From NCBI RefSeq assembly GCF_000236805.1, contig NZ_AGFX01000039.1, positions 1 to 64,000 of the forward strand: a stretch of 64,000 nt of DNA, in the 5' to 3' direction. This stretch comes from Paenibacillus peoriae KCTC 3763 (GTDB lineage: Bacteria; Bacillota; Bacilli; Paenibacillales; Paenibacillaceae). Of this stretch, positions 63,705-64,000 are shown piece after piece. Positions within the stretch are counted from its first letter, which is position 1, and every line of letters starts with the position of its first letter. Position numbers and translations under genes: made by a program. Below the pieces are notes generated by a model. That model was not told the origin of the DNA. It made no database searches and saw nothing but the letters and a program-made list of their open reading frames with translations.

Positions 63705-63811
63705 ATATAATTTTAATGAACTTAATTCACTTTATCAGCCAAAATGGTTTAAATGAACACATTGTTTACGTCCCTCCTCCCGATTGCTAGAATGATCAAC
63801 AGTTGGTTAAT

Positions 63812-63826
63812 TGATAATGATTATCA
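63812..63826 (+). promoter_or_regulatory. Fur box (7-1-7 palindrome)
   Basis: TGATAAT-G-ATTATCA is a perfect 7-1-7 Fur site, 40 bases upstream of the lipoprotein gene that starts at 63866. Confidence 0.92.
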
Positions 63827-63865
63827 TTAACTATGAAAAGCACACTTTGGAACGGGGGACAACAT

Positions 63866-64000
63866 ATGGCAACACCCAAACAACCACTACGCGCAGGCAT
63901 GCTGCTTGCAGCAATCGTTGCGCTGCTGACGGTCATTATCGCCGGATGTGGCAGCCAGACAAAAGATAACAATGCAGCAGCACCTCAAGCAACAGGCGAT
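63866..64000 (+). CDS. N-terminus of a Fur-controlled lipoprotein, probably a siderophore-binding protein
   Basis: Only the first 45 codons are in the window. GGGGG precedes ATG 63866. A signal peptide with lipobox 'IAGC' (Cys 28) is followed by an Asn/Ala/Gln-rich spacer, as in ferric-siderophore receptors. The Fur box makes an iron-uptake role likely, but the binding domain lies beyond the window edge. Confidence 0.7.
   Translation, partial: MATPKQPLRAGMLLAAIVALLTVIIAGCGSQTKDNNAAAPQATGD

Overview
The window looks like chromosomal DNA of an endospore-forming Firmicute, most likely a Paenibacillus of the polymyxa group. The reasons are strong AGGAGG-type ribosome binding sites with many TTG/GTG starts, a tlp spore-protein gene, B. 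subtilis-like neighbours (rlmD, dgkB, yerC, yerB), a secreted arabinanase, and FecCD siderophore genes behind Fur boxes. The genus is an inference; no rRNA or tRNA gene was seen.

Bases 1 to about 31,050 are accessory DNA, visibly more AT-rich than the rest. At the left end is the tail of a small gene, then a large serine recombinase. From 2,200 to 21,625 everything runs leftward and forms a prophage-like or satellite-like element. Read in transcription order it has a 1,210-residue protein with the signature motifs of a single-chain two-barrel RNA polymerase (YonO/eukaryotic RdRP type), a ParB homologue with parS-like palindromes and no ParA, a DUF5659-like protein, an SF2 helicase and an 800-base structured non-coding region. 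A ParB-like/N4-N6 DNA methyltransferase fusion, DUF1643, small terminase, a tyrosine recombinase, large terminase, a DUF2262 cargo gene, portal, Cys-rich protein, scaffold, P22-type coat and head-joining proteins ending in a Big_2 protein follow. No tail, lysis or lysogeny-repressor genes are visible.

From 21.6 to 31.0 kb the accessory DNA holds a SacI-like restriction-modification pair, an AlkA-type glycosylase, an unknown 372-residue protein whose upstream partner is reduced to its C-terminus beside a decayed IS4 transposase, a TetR/hydrolase divergent pair, and a deaminase toxin remnant. That remnant is cut off by a 344-base fragment of a second serine recombinase.

From 31.2 kb on the DNA is ordinary chromosome. 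It holds rlmD, a YegS/DgkB lipid kinase, a CbiX/SirB chelatase with yerC, corA, a glutamine-type ABC transporter with a receptor-permease fusion, a Pit/DUF47 phosphate pair, yerB, a doxX gene behind an Fnr-type site, and several hydrolases. It continues with a Fur-controlled siderophore transporter, arabinanase, ilvA, a sugar ABC transporter, tlp, an sdpR-sdpI pair behind a long palindrome, an aldo/keto reductase, a quinol monooxygenase, a CitA/DcuS-type two-component system, and the start of a second Fur-boxed lipoprotein gene at the window edge.

The most interesting part is the leftward element. It brings its own RNA polymerase candidate, partition protein with candidate sites, helicase, DNA methylase and a head-only morphogenesis module. 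That fits either a decayed prophage or a capsid-forming satellite or plasmid-like phage relative that depends on a helper for tails.
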